A DNA stretch of 64,000 nt from a bacterium (GTDB lineage Bacteria > UBP6 > UBA1177 > JAKLFG01), in assembly GCA_022709425.1 (NCBI GenBank), contig JAKLIW010000003.1, forward strand, positions 38,293-102,292, given 5' to 3'. Below, in pieces: positions 1-8,181 of this stretch. The notes beneath the pieces were generated by a model that saw only the letters and a program-made list of their open reading frames with translations, did no database searches and was not told the origin of the DNA. How positions within the stretch are numbered: position 1 is the stretch's first letter; each line of letters starts with the position of its first letter. A program made the translations under genes and the position numbers.

Positions 1-1737
1 GACTATTCGCGTCAGCAGGGGATCATCGCCATCGCCATCGCACAGATGAGCGCGATGGACACCGACTTCATCGCCTGTTTGGGCGATCTGGTGTTCGGCA
101 TCAACCATCAGCGCGAATACGAGGACATCGTCCAGTTCCTCGACCGTGCCGAGATACCCTTCTTTGGCGTGCCGGGCAACCACGACGGCTACGCGAAGTT
201 CGAGAACGAGAACGACTTCTCCACGCCGCTGGAACGCGACGGGCTCAACTACTGGCGCGCCTTCATCGGCCCCACCTATTCCTCTTCCAAGATATTCGGC
301 AAGACGCTCATGATGCTCAACACCTACGACGGCACGCCGGAACGCCGCGCATCGGGCGACCCGATCGGCATCGGCGACAACGGCGCCGCGCCGGTCAGCA
401 ACTACGGCGGCTTTCTCTCCGACCCGCAGCTCCTCTGGGCGACCGAATCGATCGGCGTGGGCGAAGTGGCGATGATGTTCTCGCACCAACTGCCCATCGG
501 CATGGTCGAGAGCGGCTTCGAGTTCACCGCGATGGAGAAATATCCGGCCAACCGCATCATCGGGGCCTTCGTCGACGAGGAATGGAACATCGAGACGACC
601 GCCTATGACAGTAACATCCTCGACACTATATTCGCCGAGAGCGGCACCTACAACACCGGCACGCGGCTGTTGGGCGCGATGCTCCCCGAATTCCCGCGGC
701 CGCCGATCTACTTCGCGGGCCATGCCCACCGCGACCGCTACTATCATTTCGATGCGGGCACCGAGGTGATCCCCGGCACCGGCCTCTTCGCGCCGCAGGA
801 GATCATCTTCACCCAGACCAAGAGCGCCGCCAGTTCGGGCGAGGCTTACTGGGGTATCCGGCCCATCTATCACGATATCGAGACCGCGACCACCTCCTTC
901 AGCTATCTCTGCGCCGACGATGCGGAGTGCAATCCCGACAAAGAAGGCGAGAAGGCGGGATTCCCCTCGATGCCGCTCGGTAACTTCTGGGTGAACTACA
1001 CCGCGAGCGAAACGACCTCGCTCTACATCGGCGGCAACGGCGTGTCGGTCACGGCGCAGGCCGAGATCGTCAACTTCCTGCCGACGGCGCAGACGGCGCG
1101 GCTCCGGTTCGTGATGCCGGCAAAAGAACTCGGCTATCTCTTCGATTCCGAAGTACCGGTCATCGACGACGCCATGCTCTCGGCCGACCGCAAAACGATG
1201 CTCATCACCGCAAAAGGCGAAGTGGCCGCCGGATCGACCGTCGAAGGATTCCTCCAGCGGCAGTTCACCAAGAATACGGCGCTGGCGATACTCGGCCCCG
1301 ATACCGTCGCCGCCCCCGATCCGGAGGTCGAATACGAGGAATGGATACCGGGTAATTCCCCGCTGGAGTTCACCGTCACCAACGCCGATGACTACTTCCA
1401 CCTCATCTGGTACCGTGACGGGAAACCGGTCCGTGACGGCGCCGAGTTCAAGGAGAAGTTCAACCCCTACCATACAAAAGAGGCCATCGAACTGCTCTAC
1501 ATCGCCAAGAACGGCGCTTTCGGCGTCAAGAAGTTCTCGGTCGATGTCGAAGAGGAAACGCCCGACGACGACCTCATCTCCGACGAAGATTCGCTCATCG
1601 CCGAAGAGGAACCGGTCGTCGATGACACCTCCGCCGTCATCCCCGATACCGCACAGCCCGATACCCTTGTCGAGACCGACGAGGACGCCATCGTCAAGCA
1701 CGGCAGTGACGGTTGCGGGTGCTCGGTGGTGTTCTAG
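1..1737 (+). CDS. Calcineurin-like metallophosphoesterase with Asp-rich stalk and C-terminal GCGCSVVF tag (5' end outside window)
   Basis: The reading frame is open from base 1, so the true start lies upstream of the window. The visible protein carries metallophosphoesterase motifs in order: GDLV (about 80-95), GNHD (about 175-186), a histidine in FSHQLP (about 480) and GHAH (about 718-729). These are the metal-binding residues of the calcineurin-like family, which hydrolyses phosphomono- or diesters; the substrate cannot be told. A region of about 250 residues without recognised domain follows. The last 70 residues are an Asp/Glu-rich linker (DDDLISDEDS, PDTAQPD) ending exactly in GCGCSVVF. 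The same ending occurs in two other proteins of this window. A secreted, surface-exposed enzyme is inferred from the linker and tag; the signal peptide would lie outside the window. The next gene follows after 83 bases on the same strand. Confidence 0.85.
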   Translation, partial: DYSRQQGIIAIAIAQMSAMDTDFIACLGDLVFGINHQREYEDIVQFLDRAEIPFFGVPGNHDGYAKFENENDFSTPLERDGLNYWRAFIGPTYSSSKIFGKTLMMLNTYDGTPERRASGDPIGIGDNGAAPVSNYGGFLSDPQLLWATESIGVGEVAMMFSHQLPIGMVESGFEFTAMEKYPANRIIGAFVDEEWNIETTAYDSNILDTIFAESGTYNTGTRLLGAMLPEFPRPPIYFAGHAHRDRYYHFDAGTEVIPGTGLFAPQEIIFTQTKSAASSGEAYWGIRPIYHDIETATTSFSYLCADDAECNPDKEGEKAGFPSMPLGNFWVNYTASETTSLYIGGNGVSVTAQAEIVNFLPTAQTARLRFVMPAKELGYLFDSEVPVIDDAMLSADRKTMLITAKGEVAAGSTVEGFLQRQFTKNTALAILGPDTVAAPDPEVEYEEWIPGNSPLEFTVTNADDYFHLIWYRDGKPVRDGAEFKEKFNPYHTKEAIELLYIAKNGAFGVKKFSVDVEEETPDDDLISDEDSLIAEEEPVVDDTSAVIPDTAQPDTLVETDEDAIVKHGSDGCGCSVVF

Positions 1738-1754
1738 CTACTCATTTCTTCTAT

Positions 1755-1783
1755 TTGACAATCATCCCGTTTTCTGATTAAAT
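1755..1783 (+). promoter_or_regulatory. Candidate sigma70-type promoter for the beta-propeller lipoprotein
   Basis: TTGACA at 1755-1760, a 17-base spacer and TTAAAT at 1778-1783, in the 83-base gap between two same-strand genes. The start codon is 38 bases downstream of the -10 box. The -35 box is a perfect consensus, the -10 box has two mismatches. Confidence 0.5.
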
Positions 1784-1820
1784 CCAGCAGAATATCTTTC
1801 ATTGAACCGGGGGCGGGGCC

Positions 1821-3554
1821 ATGCGGAACATACTTTTTACACTCATTGCGCTTGTTCTTGCCTCTTGTGGCGGCGAGATGCCGACGGCCGACGGGCCAGC
1901 CAACGCCAACCTCACACCGCCCGAATTCGCGTGGGAACAGCAAGAGCCAGTTGCGCTCGACCTCGACGAGCCCGAAGCTCGCTACGCCGTTCCCGGCGAT
2001 GAACGGTGGGTGTCAATGGAGGCCGATAATTATGTATACGCGATGGTGAGGTCCGGTGATTATCTTTATGTGGGAGGTAAATTTACCTTCATTGGTGGTA
2101 TTTTGGCAAACAAAATTGCACGACTCCATATATCGACCGGTGTTTGGGAACCACTGGGGGATGGAATGAACAATTCAATTTACTACCTTACTGTTGATAG
2201 TAGTGGCAATCTCTATGCAGGTGGCGAATTCACTTCTGCAGGAGGTGTGTTAGCGAACCATATCGCTAAATGGAATGGTAACACATGGGATTCTCTTGGT
2301 GAAGGCATGAATGATGCGGTAAAAGCTCTCGCAATCGACAGCAATGATGATCTCTATGCAGGTGGCGATTTTACGACCGCAGAAGGTATCTCGGTAAATG
2401 GGGTTGCTAAATGGGATGGGGATAATTGGGCAGCACTAGATAGCGGTATAACGGTTGCCACAGAAGGCGCTACAATATATGCCTTGGCAATAGACGACAG
2501 CGACATTCTTTATGCAGGGGGATATTTTACTACCGCAGGCGATGTGTCGGCAAATTATGTAGCTAAATGGGATGGCACAAGTTGGAGTTCTTTAGGCACC
2601 GGTGTGAATTGTACCGTATCTGCCCTCGCATTAGATGGGAATGGCATAATATATGTTGGTGGATGTTTCACCTCAGCTAGCGACGTATCAGTAAACAGAA
2701 TTGCAAAATGGAATGGTTTTTCTTGGAGCGCGCTAGGAAGCGGTATGAATAGTTGGGTTGAAGAAATCCTTATTGATAGTGATGGCATTATTTATGCCAG
2801 TGGAGATTTCACTTCTGCGGGCGGTGTATTGGCAAACCATATCGCTAAATGGGACAGTGTATCATGGGAAGGCATGGGCTCTGGTGTGAATGCTGGAGCC
2901 AATGTCATTGCAAGCGATGCAAACGGCAACATATATGCTGGCGGTAGTTTTTCCATAGCAGGTGGCAAGGATAGCCCTTACCTTGCCAAATACATACTCC
3001 CCGACGAAGACCCAGTCACGCCCGACGACGATGTTCTTCTCACCGAAAGTGACACCATCGCTCCGGACGACGATGTCCTCCTCACCGAAAACGAATCCTT
3101 GTTGACCGAAGACGACACGGTCATAATCATAACCGACACCGTGGTCGAACCGGACGATGCGGCGGTTGTTCCCGACACCGACTCCATCGAACCAATCGAC
3201 GAAGCGATGCCTGACGAATACACCGTCGATGTCGCACCGGTCGATGACGGAACGGTGATATCCGACGATACCATGACCACCGACGACGGCATGCCGCAAG
3301 ACACCGATACTGTCACCACCGATGCGGCCGATACCCAACCCGATGAAGACACTGCCGTCACCGATACCAAAGCAGACACCGACACCACGCAACCTGACCT
3401 GAGCGATGCTGAAGGTCCTGACGAAACGGTCGACGAATCGGTGGACAGCGCCGTAGAGGACATCGACACGATTTTGCCCGACGAGCAGACGCCGGTCGAT
3501 GCCGACACCGCCAAGCCGAACGGTACCGGTTGCGGGTGCTCGATCCTGTTTTAG
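1821..3554 (+). CDS. Lipoprotein with delta-60/beta-propeller-like repeats, Asp-rich stalk and GCGCSILF tag
   Basis: The 577-residue protein starts with a lipoprotein signal peptide (lipobox LASC, Cys at residue 16). Residues about 70-390 hold six or seven imperfect repeats of about 50 residues with the pattern LYAGGxFTxAGG...ANHIAKWxGxxWxxLGxGMN, which resemble delta-60 or Kelch-type propeller blades. From about residue 395 an Asp-rich linker (TPDDDVLLTE and similar units) runs to the C-terminal GTGCGCSILF. Having both an N-terminal lipid anchor and the C-terminal tag is odd. The repeat region (about 2020-2990) is clearly richer in A+T than the flanks, which suggests that the propeller cassette was acquired separately from the linker. 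No catalytic motif is visible; a surface binding role is inferred. Confidence 0.8.
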   Translation: MRNILFTLIALVLASCGGEMPTADGPANANLTPPEFAWEQQEPVALDLDEPEARYAVPGDERWVSMEADNYVYAMVRSGDYLYVGGKFTFIGGILANKIARLHISTGVWEPLGDGMNNSIYYLTVDSSGNLYAGGEFTSAGGVLANHIAKWNGNTWDSLGEGMNDAVKALAIDSNDDLYAGGDFTTAEGISVNGVAKWDGDNWAALDSGITVATEGATIYALAIDDSDILYAGGYFTTAGDVSANYVAKWDGTSWSSLGTGVNCTVSALALDGNGIIYVGGCFTSASDVSVNRIAKWNGFSWSALGSGMNSWVEEILIDSDGIIYASGDFTSAGGVLANHIAKWDSVSWEGMGSGVNAGANVIASDANGNIYAGGSFSIAGGKDSPYLAKYILPDEDPVTPDDDVLLTESDTIAPDDDVLLTENESLLTEDDTVIIITDTVVEPDDAAVVPDTDSIEPIDEAMPDEYTVDVAPVDDGTVISDDTMTTDDGMPQDTDTVTTDAADTQPDEDTAVTDTKADTDTTQPDLSDAEGPDETVDESVDSAVEDIDTILPDEQTPVDADTAKPNGTGCGCSILF

Positions 3555-3570
3555 TGCTTTTTATTTTTCC

Positions 3571-3581
3571 CGCGTTATACT
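3571..3581 (+). promoter_or_regulatory. Possible -10 element upstream of the Cys-rich protein
   Basis: TATACT lies at 3576-3581, 36 bases before the start codon at 3618. No convincing -35 box is seen; the T-rich stretch at 3556-3568 may act as an upstream element or a weak stop signal for the preceding gene. Confidence 0.25.
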
Positions 3582-3617
3582 CCTTCCGTTCACCGTTCAA
3601 TTAATAGGGAGGAACCC

Positions 3618-3896
3618 ATGAAACGCATCCTTGCGGCGATCATCGTGCTGTGCGCCTTCACCGCCTTCGCGGGCGACTACGGCAAGTGCAGCTTCGACTC
3701 GAACTGCCACCCCGGCGTCAAGTGTAACTCGGGCGCCTGCGCCGATTCGGCCGGCTCCAAGTGCAGTTTCGACTCCGACTGCGGCGGCAAAGGGGCCAAG
3801 TGCAACAGCGGCAAATGCTCCAACGCCCCCGACGGCAAGTGCAACTTCGACAGCGAATGCCCCGGTTCCAAGTGCTCCTCGGGCAAGTGTAAGTAA
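3618..3896 (+). CDS. Small secreted Cys-rich repeat protein
   Basis: A 92-residue protein with a clear Sec signal peptide (MKRILAAIIVLCAFTAFAG) and a good ribosome-binding site (GGGAGG seven bases before ATG). The mature part is three copies of a unit of about 24 residues with the pattern GKCSFDSxC..GxKCNSGxC, with four cysteines per repeat, spaced as for disulfide pairing. The units resemble the short Cys-rich modules found in secreted proteins of myxobacteria and relatives. No enzymatic motif is seen. It is followed only seven bases later by a glycosyltransferase gene. Function unknown; a disulfide-stabilised extracellular or periplasmic peptide is the most that can be inferred. Confidence 0.75.
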   Translation: MKRILAAIIVLCAFTAFAGDYGKCSFDSNCHPGVKCNSGACADSAGSKCSFDSDCGGKGAKCNSGKCSNAPDGKCNFDSECPGSKCSSGKCK

Positions 3897-3903
3897 CGCA
3901 CCG

Positions 3904-4737
3904 ATGCTCCGCTTTTCCATAGTCATACCGTCGCTGAACCAAGGCCGCTTCATCGGCGACGCCCTGCGCTCCATCGCGGGGCAGAACCACCCTGCCGTCG
4001 AGGTCATCATCCGCGACGGCGGCTCCACCGACGATACGGCACAGGTGGTAAAGGGCTTCGGGCCGCTGGTCACCGCGTTCGTATCGGAGCGCGACAGCGG
4101 CCAGTCGGACGCCCTCAATAAAGGTTTCGCGCAGGCGACCGGCGACATCTTCGGCTGGATGAACGCCGATGATCACTACCTGCCGGGCGCCTTTGCCGAG
4201 GCGGCGCTCATCTTCGAGGCCGATCCCGAGATCACGGTGGTTTACGGCAACTGGATAACGATAGATGAGGCGGGTCGTTCCATCCGGTCGCATTATGCGC
4301 TCAAGGCGCGGACGCCCCATTTTTCCTACGAGAATCTCGACAGCTACAATCAGGCGCTTTTCTGGCGGCGCGCGGCGCACGAACGGTTCGGTCGGTTCGA
4401 CGAGAAGCTCCACCGGCTGATGGACGACGACCTCATCCTCGCGCTGCTTCGGAACGAGGGACCGGCGCGCTTTTACCGCACCGACGCCTTTCTCGGCGCG
4501 TTCCGCGTCCACGAAGCGCAGAAGACGCCCGACGCGGAGATAGACGCGAAGCATCGCGCCGAACAGGAATATCTCGACAAGAAATACGGTTTCGCGGCGG
4601 CCGATTCCCTGCGCGGGAAGTATTACCGCCTGTTCTACCGCTGGCATCAACTCATCGATTCACTCGTTGTCGGCGGTCTAAAGTACACCATCGCCAAGGC
4701 GCGCTCCGGCCTCCGTAAGCGGGGCGGCGTGCTGTAA
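3904..4737 (+). CDS. Family 2 glycosyltransferase
   Basis: The open frame extends upstream to 3631, but the GT2 fold begins at ATG 3904 (MLRFSIVIPSLNQG), right after the preceding stop; the upstream part is a shadow of the Cys-rich gene. The 277-residue protein has the GT-A N-terminal strand, the nucleotide-sugar motif DGGSTDDT (about residues 38-45) and NADD (about residue 84), which takes the place of the metal-binding DxD. This family transfers sugars from nucleotide donors to polysaccharide, lipid or protein acceptors at the cytoplasmic membrane. No membrane segment is seen. It is a lone glycosyltransferase between secreted-protein genes, so its acceptor cannot be guessed. Confidence 0.85.
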   Translation: MLRFSIVIPSLNQGRFIGDALRSIAGQNHPAVEVIIRDGGSTDDTAQVVKGFGPLVTAFVSERDSGQSDALNKGFAQATGDIFGWMNADDHYLPGAFAEAALIFEADPEITVVYGNWITIDEAGRSIRSHYALKARTPHFSYENLDSYNQALFWRRAAHERFGRFDEKLHRLMDDDLILALLRNEGPARFYRTDAFLGAFRVHEAQKTPDAEIDAKHRAEQEYLDKKYGFAAADSLRGKYYRLFYRWHQLIDSLVVGGLKYTIAKARSGLRKRGGVL

Positions 4738-4756
4738 AAGAGACGGGAGGGGAACT

Positions 4757-5581
4757 ATGAGCAAGTATGGCGTTATCGTCCTGTTCGCGGCGTTCTTTTT
4801 GATCGCCTGCGACAACAACATCAAATCAAAGAACGACACGGCGCCCCAGAATGATGAAGCGGCGGTGACCGACGACGATACCGCGCAGAACGACGAACAG
4901 AACGACGGTGCGCTGATCGACGATGTCCTGCCCGACGGTGCACAACCGGACGAGGCCCAGCCCGATGGCGCCTTTCCCGACAGTGCACAGCCTGATGATG
5001 CGCTTCCCGATGGGGCGCAGCCCGACGATACCGTTCCCGATGAGGCGCAGTCTGATGATACCGTTCCCGACGATGTTCAACCCGATACGCTTCCCACCGA
5101 CGACGGGATGCCCGACGAGGATGCCGCCTATCCGACCGTTTCGTCGATAACCTACGATCACACCGTTGAACCGTGGGGGGGCGGCGCGAATATCCTTGAA
5201 GGGGAGGCCGTCATCGTGACCCTCGTAGGCGAACCGCCTGATACCTTCGTCGCCCCGCAGGCGTTCGTGGCGAGCAAATCCTTCATCGATGTGAACATCT
5301 ACCGCGAGGCGAATTCATCACAATATGTCCGGGTCCGGCTTTCCCGGACGCAGGTCGGCACTACGTTCCCGGCGACGGTGACCCTTCAGCCACCGCTTGC
5401 GATGACGACCTTGAACCTCATGGCGACCATCTCGCAGGCCGAATGGTTCGATGGAGCGATGGTATACGGATATTTGACCGGTGAGTTGATCATTGATGCA
5501 TTCAATGAAGGGGCTGAACCGGGCGCGACGACGACCCTGATCTTTTCGGGGAATGATCTGACCTTTACGCCGACGAATTGA
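4757..5581 (+). CDS. Lipoprotein with PD-rich repeat linker
   Basis: The 274-residue protein has a lipoprotein signal peptide (lipobox LIAC, Cys at residue 18) and a strong ribosome-binding site (GGGAGGGG). Residues about 25-120 are low-complexity: Asp- and Asn-rich, then repeated short PDGAQPDE-like units. Residues 125-274 form a compact domain with alternating beta-type sequence and no motif I can name. The Asp-rich linker here follows an N-terminal lipid anchor and the C-terminus (TFTPTN) lacks the GCGCS tag, in contrast to the neighbours that have the linker at the C-terminus. It converges with the next gene on the opposite strand with a gap of only six bases and no visible terminator. 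Confidence 0.75.
   Translation: MSKYGVIVLFAAFFLIACDNNIKSKNDTAPQNDEAAVTDDDTAQNDEQNDGALIDDVLPDGAQPDEAQPDGAFPDSAQPDDALPDGAQPDDTVPDEAQSDDTVPDDVQPDTLPTDDGMPDEDAAYPTVSSITYDHTVEPWGGGANILEGEAVIVTLVGEPPDTFVAPQAFVASKSFIDVNIYREANSSQYVRVRLSRTQVGTTFPATVTLQPPLAMTTLNLMATISQAEWFDGAMVYGYLTGELIIDAFNEGAEPGATTTLIFSGNDLTFTPTN
4920..5105 (+). repeat. Short tandem coding repeats (PDxAQ units)
   Basis: About a dozen 15- to 18-base units of the form CCCGA(T/C)GGCGCACAGC, degenerate at third positions, encode the PD-rich linker of the lipoprotein. Such arrays can change length by slippage or recombination without a frame change. Confidence 0.6.
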
Positions 5582-5587
5582 GGATGC

Positions 5588-6559
5588 TTACTTCTTGACC
5601 GGCTTGCCTACAGCGGCTTTGGGCGCGGTGGGGGAGCCGGGCATGAGATCGGGCTTGGCGAGTTTGTTGTAATAGTATTCCGAAAGGCCGAAGACGCGGC
5701 CCCCTTTGCTGATGAGGTAGTCGGGCTTATCTTTGAGCTTCAGACCGGCCAGTTCCAGCGTCGCGGTCGCGCCGTTCTTGAACGATACGGTTACGATACC
5801 TTTTGCCAGCGGCTCCATCTTCTTGTCCTTCTCGACCTCGCCGACCGTGACCGGCGGGGTGTCGATGAAGGAACTGACCCGCAGGCCGCCGATGGCGGTG
5901 AGGAGCGACTTCGCCTTCTGCGCGTCGGCGCCGGTGATGCCGGCCACCGTCGCCTCGCCCTTATCGTCAAGCGTCACCGTGATCTCGGGCTGACCGGCGA
6001 CCGCCAGTTTCACCGCTATCACGTCGGCCGGTTCCTGTCCGGGGAAGAGTTTCCGTTCGCGCCATTCGCCGTCGTAACGGGCAAAGATGGCCCGGTCGTT
6101 CGTCGGCGACAGGTATATCGCGTTTTCGAACTTGATTGGTAGACGCGCACCGGCGGGCTGGCCCATGACGATGGTCTTTCCCTGCACCGTCACCTCGACC
6201 GCCTTGTCGAAACCGTATTTCTGTTTCGATTCCTCGGTGAACTCGCCCACCTTGTGACCGAAGCGGAGTTTCGGCAGCGCCTCGACCGCCTTATCGACCA
6301 GCGTCTTGTCGGCCGGGAAATTATCCTTATCCTTCACCACCCACTGATCGCCCATCTTGGCGAGCGTCACGGTGGTGTTCTTCTCAGTATCGGCGATCTT
6401 CAGTTCCATTATCTGATCTTTCGTCAGGCCGGGTAAGAGCGACTTGTTCTCCAATTCGATGTTCTTCTTCACCGTCTGATCGTCGAGGTAGCCCTTCAGC
6501 ATAAACCCGCCGACCAGCAACGCCAGCACGACGAACAGTATGATATTGCGCTTGCTCAT
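5588..6559 (-). CDS. DUF4340 domain protein, auxiliary to the Gld-type ABC exporter
   Basis: A 323-residue protein with an N-terminal membrane anchor (residues about 5-23) and a large extracytoplasmic region. The region matches the DUF4340 pattern: a repeated beta-rich module with IADTEKNTTVTLAKMGDQWVVKD and later SPTNDRAIFARYDGEW. DUF4340 proteins are commonly encoded right behind GldG-like proteins, as here: the start lies just after the stop of the gldG-like gene, with GGAGGGTCTGATATG serving as its ribosome-binding site. It is the last gene of the run beginning near 12963. The role is unknown; a periplasmic accessory of the ABC exporter is inferred from the conserved neighbourhood. Confidence 0.75.
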   Translation of the reverse strand: MSKRNIILFVVLALLVGGFMLKGYLDDQTVKKNIELENKSLLPGLTKDQIMELKIADTEKNTTVTLAKMGDQWVVKDKDNFPADKTLVDKAVEALPKLRFGHKVGEFTEESKQKYGFDKAVEVTVQGKTIVMGQPAGARLPIKFENAIYLSPTNDRAIFARYDGEWRERKLFPGQEPADVIAVKLAVAGQPEITVTLDDKGEATVAGITGADAQKAKSLLTAIGGLRVSSFIDTPPVTVGEVEKDKKMEPLAKGIVTVSFKNGATATLELAGLKLKDKPDYLISKGGRVFGLSEYYYNKLAKPDLMPGSPTAPKAAVGKPVKK

Positions 6560-6560
6560 A

Positions 6561-8171
6561 TCAGACCCTCCCTGACCGTTTGTTTCTCATCATCATCCGT
6601 ATGATACCGAAAAGGATGACCAACAGCGGCATCAGCAGGGTGCCGGTCCACCGGATGATCTCCTTTTTCGCGTCGGTGATGTCGGCGTCGATGAAGACAT
6701 ACCCTTGATCGCGCGACCGGATGCCCGCCAGTTCGGTCGAGTTGGTGAGGTGGTCCATCATGTTGATGAAGAACATCCCGTTACTCTGGAAGTTGCGTAT
6801 GTTGCGGTCGAGTATGAACTCCGGCGTACCGATGAGGAGTACCTGCCCCGGCGTCTTGCCTTTCGCGGCAAAGGTCGCGGCATCGGCTTTTGCGGGGAGC
6901 GCCCCGGCGGTGAACGAACTGGGGAACAGCCCCGACGCGAGGACCGCGAGGTTGAAGGTCTTGAAGTCGCTCGACGGCGGTTCGGTTATCTGGTCGGGCA
7001 TTCCCATCACGGCGCCCTTCTGTTCCCAGCTCTTACCGGACGACTTGGCGACGATGGTGTAGGTCACCCCCTCCTTTTCCGTCACATCGATAGAGGAACT
7101 GAAGGTAAAGGCGAGCGTCCCGATCTCGCGCAGGAAACCGGGCAATTCGGGCGCCATCTGCTTGTCGCCCACCTTTATCCAGAGCGGATAGGGCTGGAGA
7201 TAGCGCATGTTCCCCGACGGGATGAGCGCCGGGAAGTTGTAGGCGTCGAAGACCATGTTGCCCTGCAGTTTGAGCCCCCACGATTCGAGCATGTTGCCGT
7301 AGTTGATGCGCCGTTCCTGTCCCATCATCTGCTGCTGGAATTTGATGCCCGATTGCAGGATGACGAGCGATCCGCCGTTCAGGACGAACTGGTCGGCGAC
7401 ATATTTCTCCCAGTCGGTGAGATTGTCGGCCTCGTGGATGACGAGCACCTTCGTCCCGGCGGGGAGCTGATCGCCGTCTTTGAGCTGAACCTCTTCCACT
7501 GCATACTGTTCGCGGAGCGCCTGCGCCACCGCCATCGTATCCTTGGTGATCGAATGACTCGGCGGCAACTGATTCTGGATTTGCGCCATCATCTGCGGGT
7601 CGAGTCCTTCGGGCAGTTTCACCTCTTTATTGAGGAAGACGATGGTATCCTGCTTCTCGCGTGTCAGTTTGATGACGGCGCTGGTCAGCTGATATTCGAG
7701 ATCCTTGATCCCCATCACGACCGGCAATATCTCGCTTTTCTCCTGATAGTAAACGGCGATACCCATGTAGATCGCCTGTACCTCTTCCTTGTTCTTGCCG
7801 ATGACATTGAGGTTCACCTTCTCGATGCCCGCCTTCTTGGCATCCTCCTCGATGTTCAGGTCCTTTTCGGGAACGAGGATGGAGAGTTCGACATTCCCTT
7901 TGCCGTAGTTCTCGAACTCCTTGAGGATGTCGAGGATATCGCGCTTGACCGGCAGGACGCGCGGCGGCAGTTCGTCGGAGATGTAGAACTTGAGGTGGAT
8001 GGGTGACTTGAGTTCGGTCAGGAGTTTCTTGGTCGAATCGCTCACCGTATAGATACTACCGCGGGTGAGGTCGAGCCGGAAGAACCAGTAGGAGGAGAGG
8101 ATATTGGCGAACAGCACGATGCCGGTGACCAGGACGATGGCGATGAGGGCGTCTATCTTTCTTCTTTTCAT
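6561..8171 (-). CDS. GldG-like ABC exporter auxiliary protein (ABC_transp_aux)
   Basis: The chosen start is ATG at 8171 (MKRRKIDALI), preceded by AGGAGGG; the frame is open 14 codons further upstream without such a site. The protein of about 536 residues has an N-terminal membrane helix (residues 8-30), a long periplasmic region typical of the GldG/ABC_transp_aux family (FRLDLTRGSIYTVSDSTKKLL near residue 35, the family hallmark) and a C-terminal helix (WTGTLLMPLLVILFGII). In Bacteroidetes GldA, GldF and GldG form an ABC system required for gliding; homologues are widespread elsewhere with unknown cargo. Here it lies 10 bases after the permease gene and directly before the DUF4340 gene. Confidence 0.85.
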   Translation of the reverse strand: MKRRKIDALIAIVLVTGIVLFANILSSYWFFRLDLTRGSIYTVSDSTKKLLTELKSPIHLKFYISDELPPRVLPVKRDILDILKEFENYGKGNVELSILVPEKDLNIEEDAKKAGIEKVNLNVIGKNKEEVQAIYMGIAVYYQEKSEILPVVMGIKDLEYQLTSAVIKLTREKQDTIVFLNKEVKLPEGLDPQMMAQIQNQLPPSHSITKDTMAVAQALREQYAVEEVQLKDGDQLPAGTKVLVIHEADNLTDWEKYVADQFVLNGGSLVILQSGIKFQQQMMGQERRINYGNMLESWGLKLQGNMVFDAYNFPALIPSGNMRYLQPYPLWIKVGDKQMAPELPGFLREIGTLAFTFSSSIDVTEKEGVTYTIVAKSSGKSWEQKGAVMGMPDQITEPPSSDFKTFNLAVLASGLFPSSFTAGALPAKADAATFAAKGKTPGQVLLIGTPEFILDRNIRNFQSNGMFFINMMDHLTNSTELAGIRSRDQGYVFIDADITDAKKEIIRWTGTLLMPLLVILFGIIRMMMRNKRSGRV

Positions 8172-8181
8172 GGCGTCCCTC

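Noticed and set aside
2862..3514. Two minus-strand frames (176 and 178 codons) over the Asp-rich stalk of the lipoprotein
   Set aside because: Low-complexity complement of GAC/GAT repeats; Val/Gly or Ser/Thr runs without structure.
6705..8006. A 433-codon plus-strand frame opposite the gldG-like gene
   Set aside because: Composition (His, Arg, Glu, Val rich without hydrophobic core) is that of a GC-rich antisense shadow.
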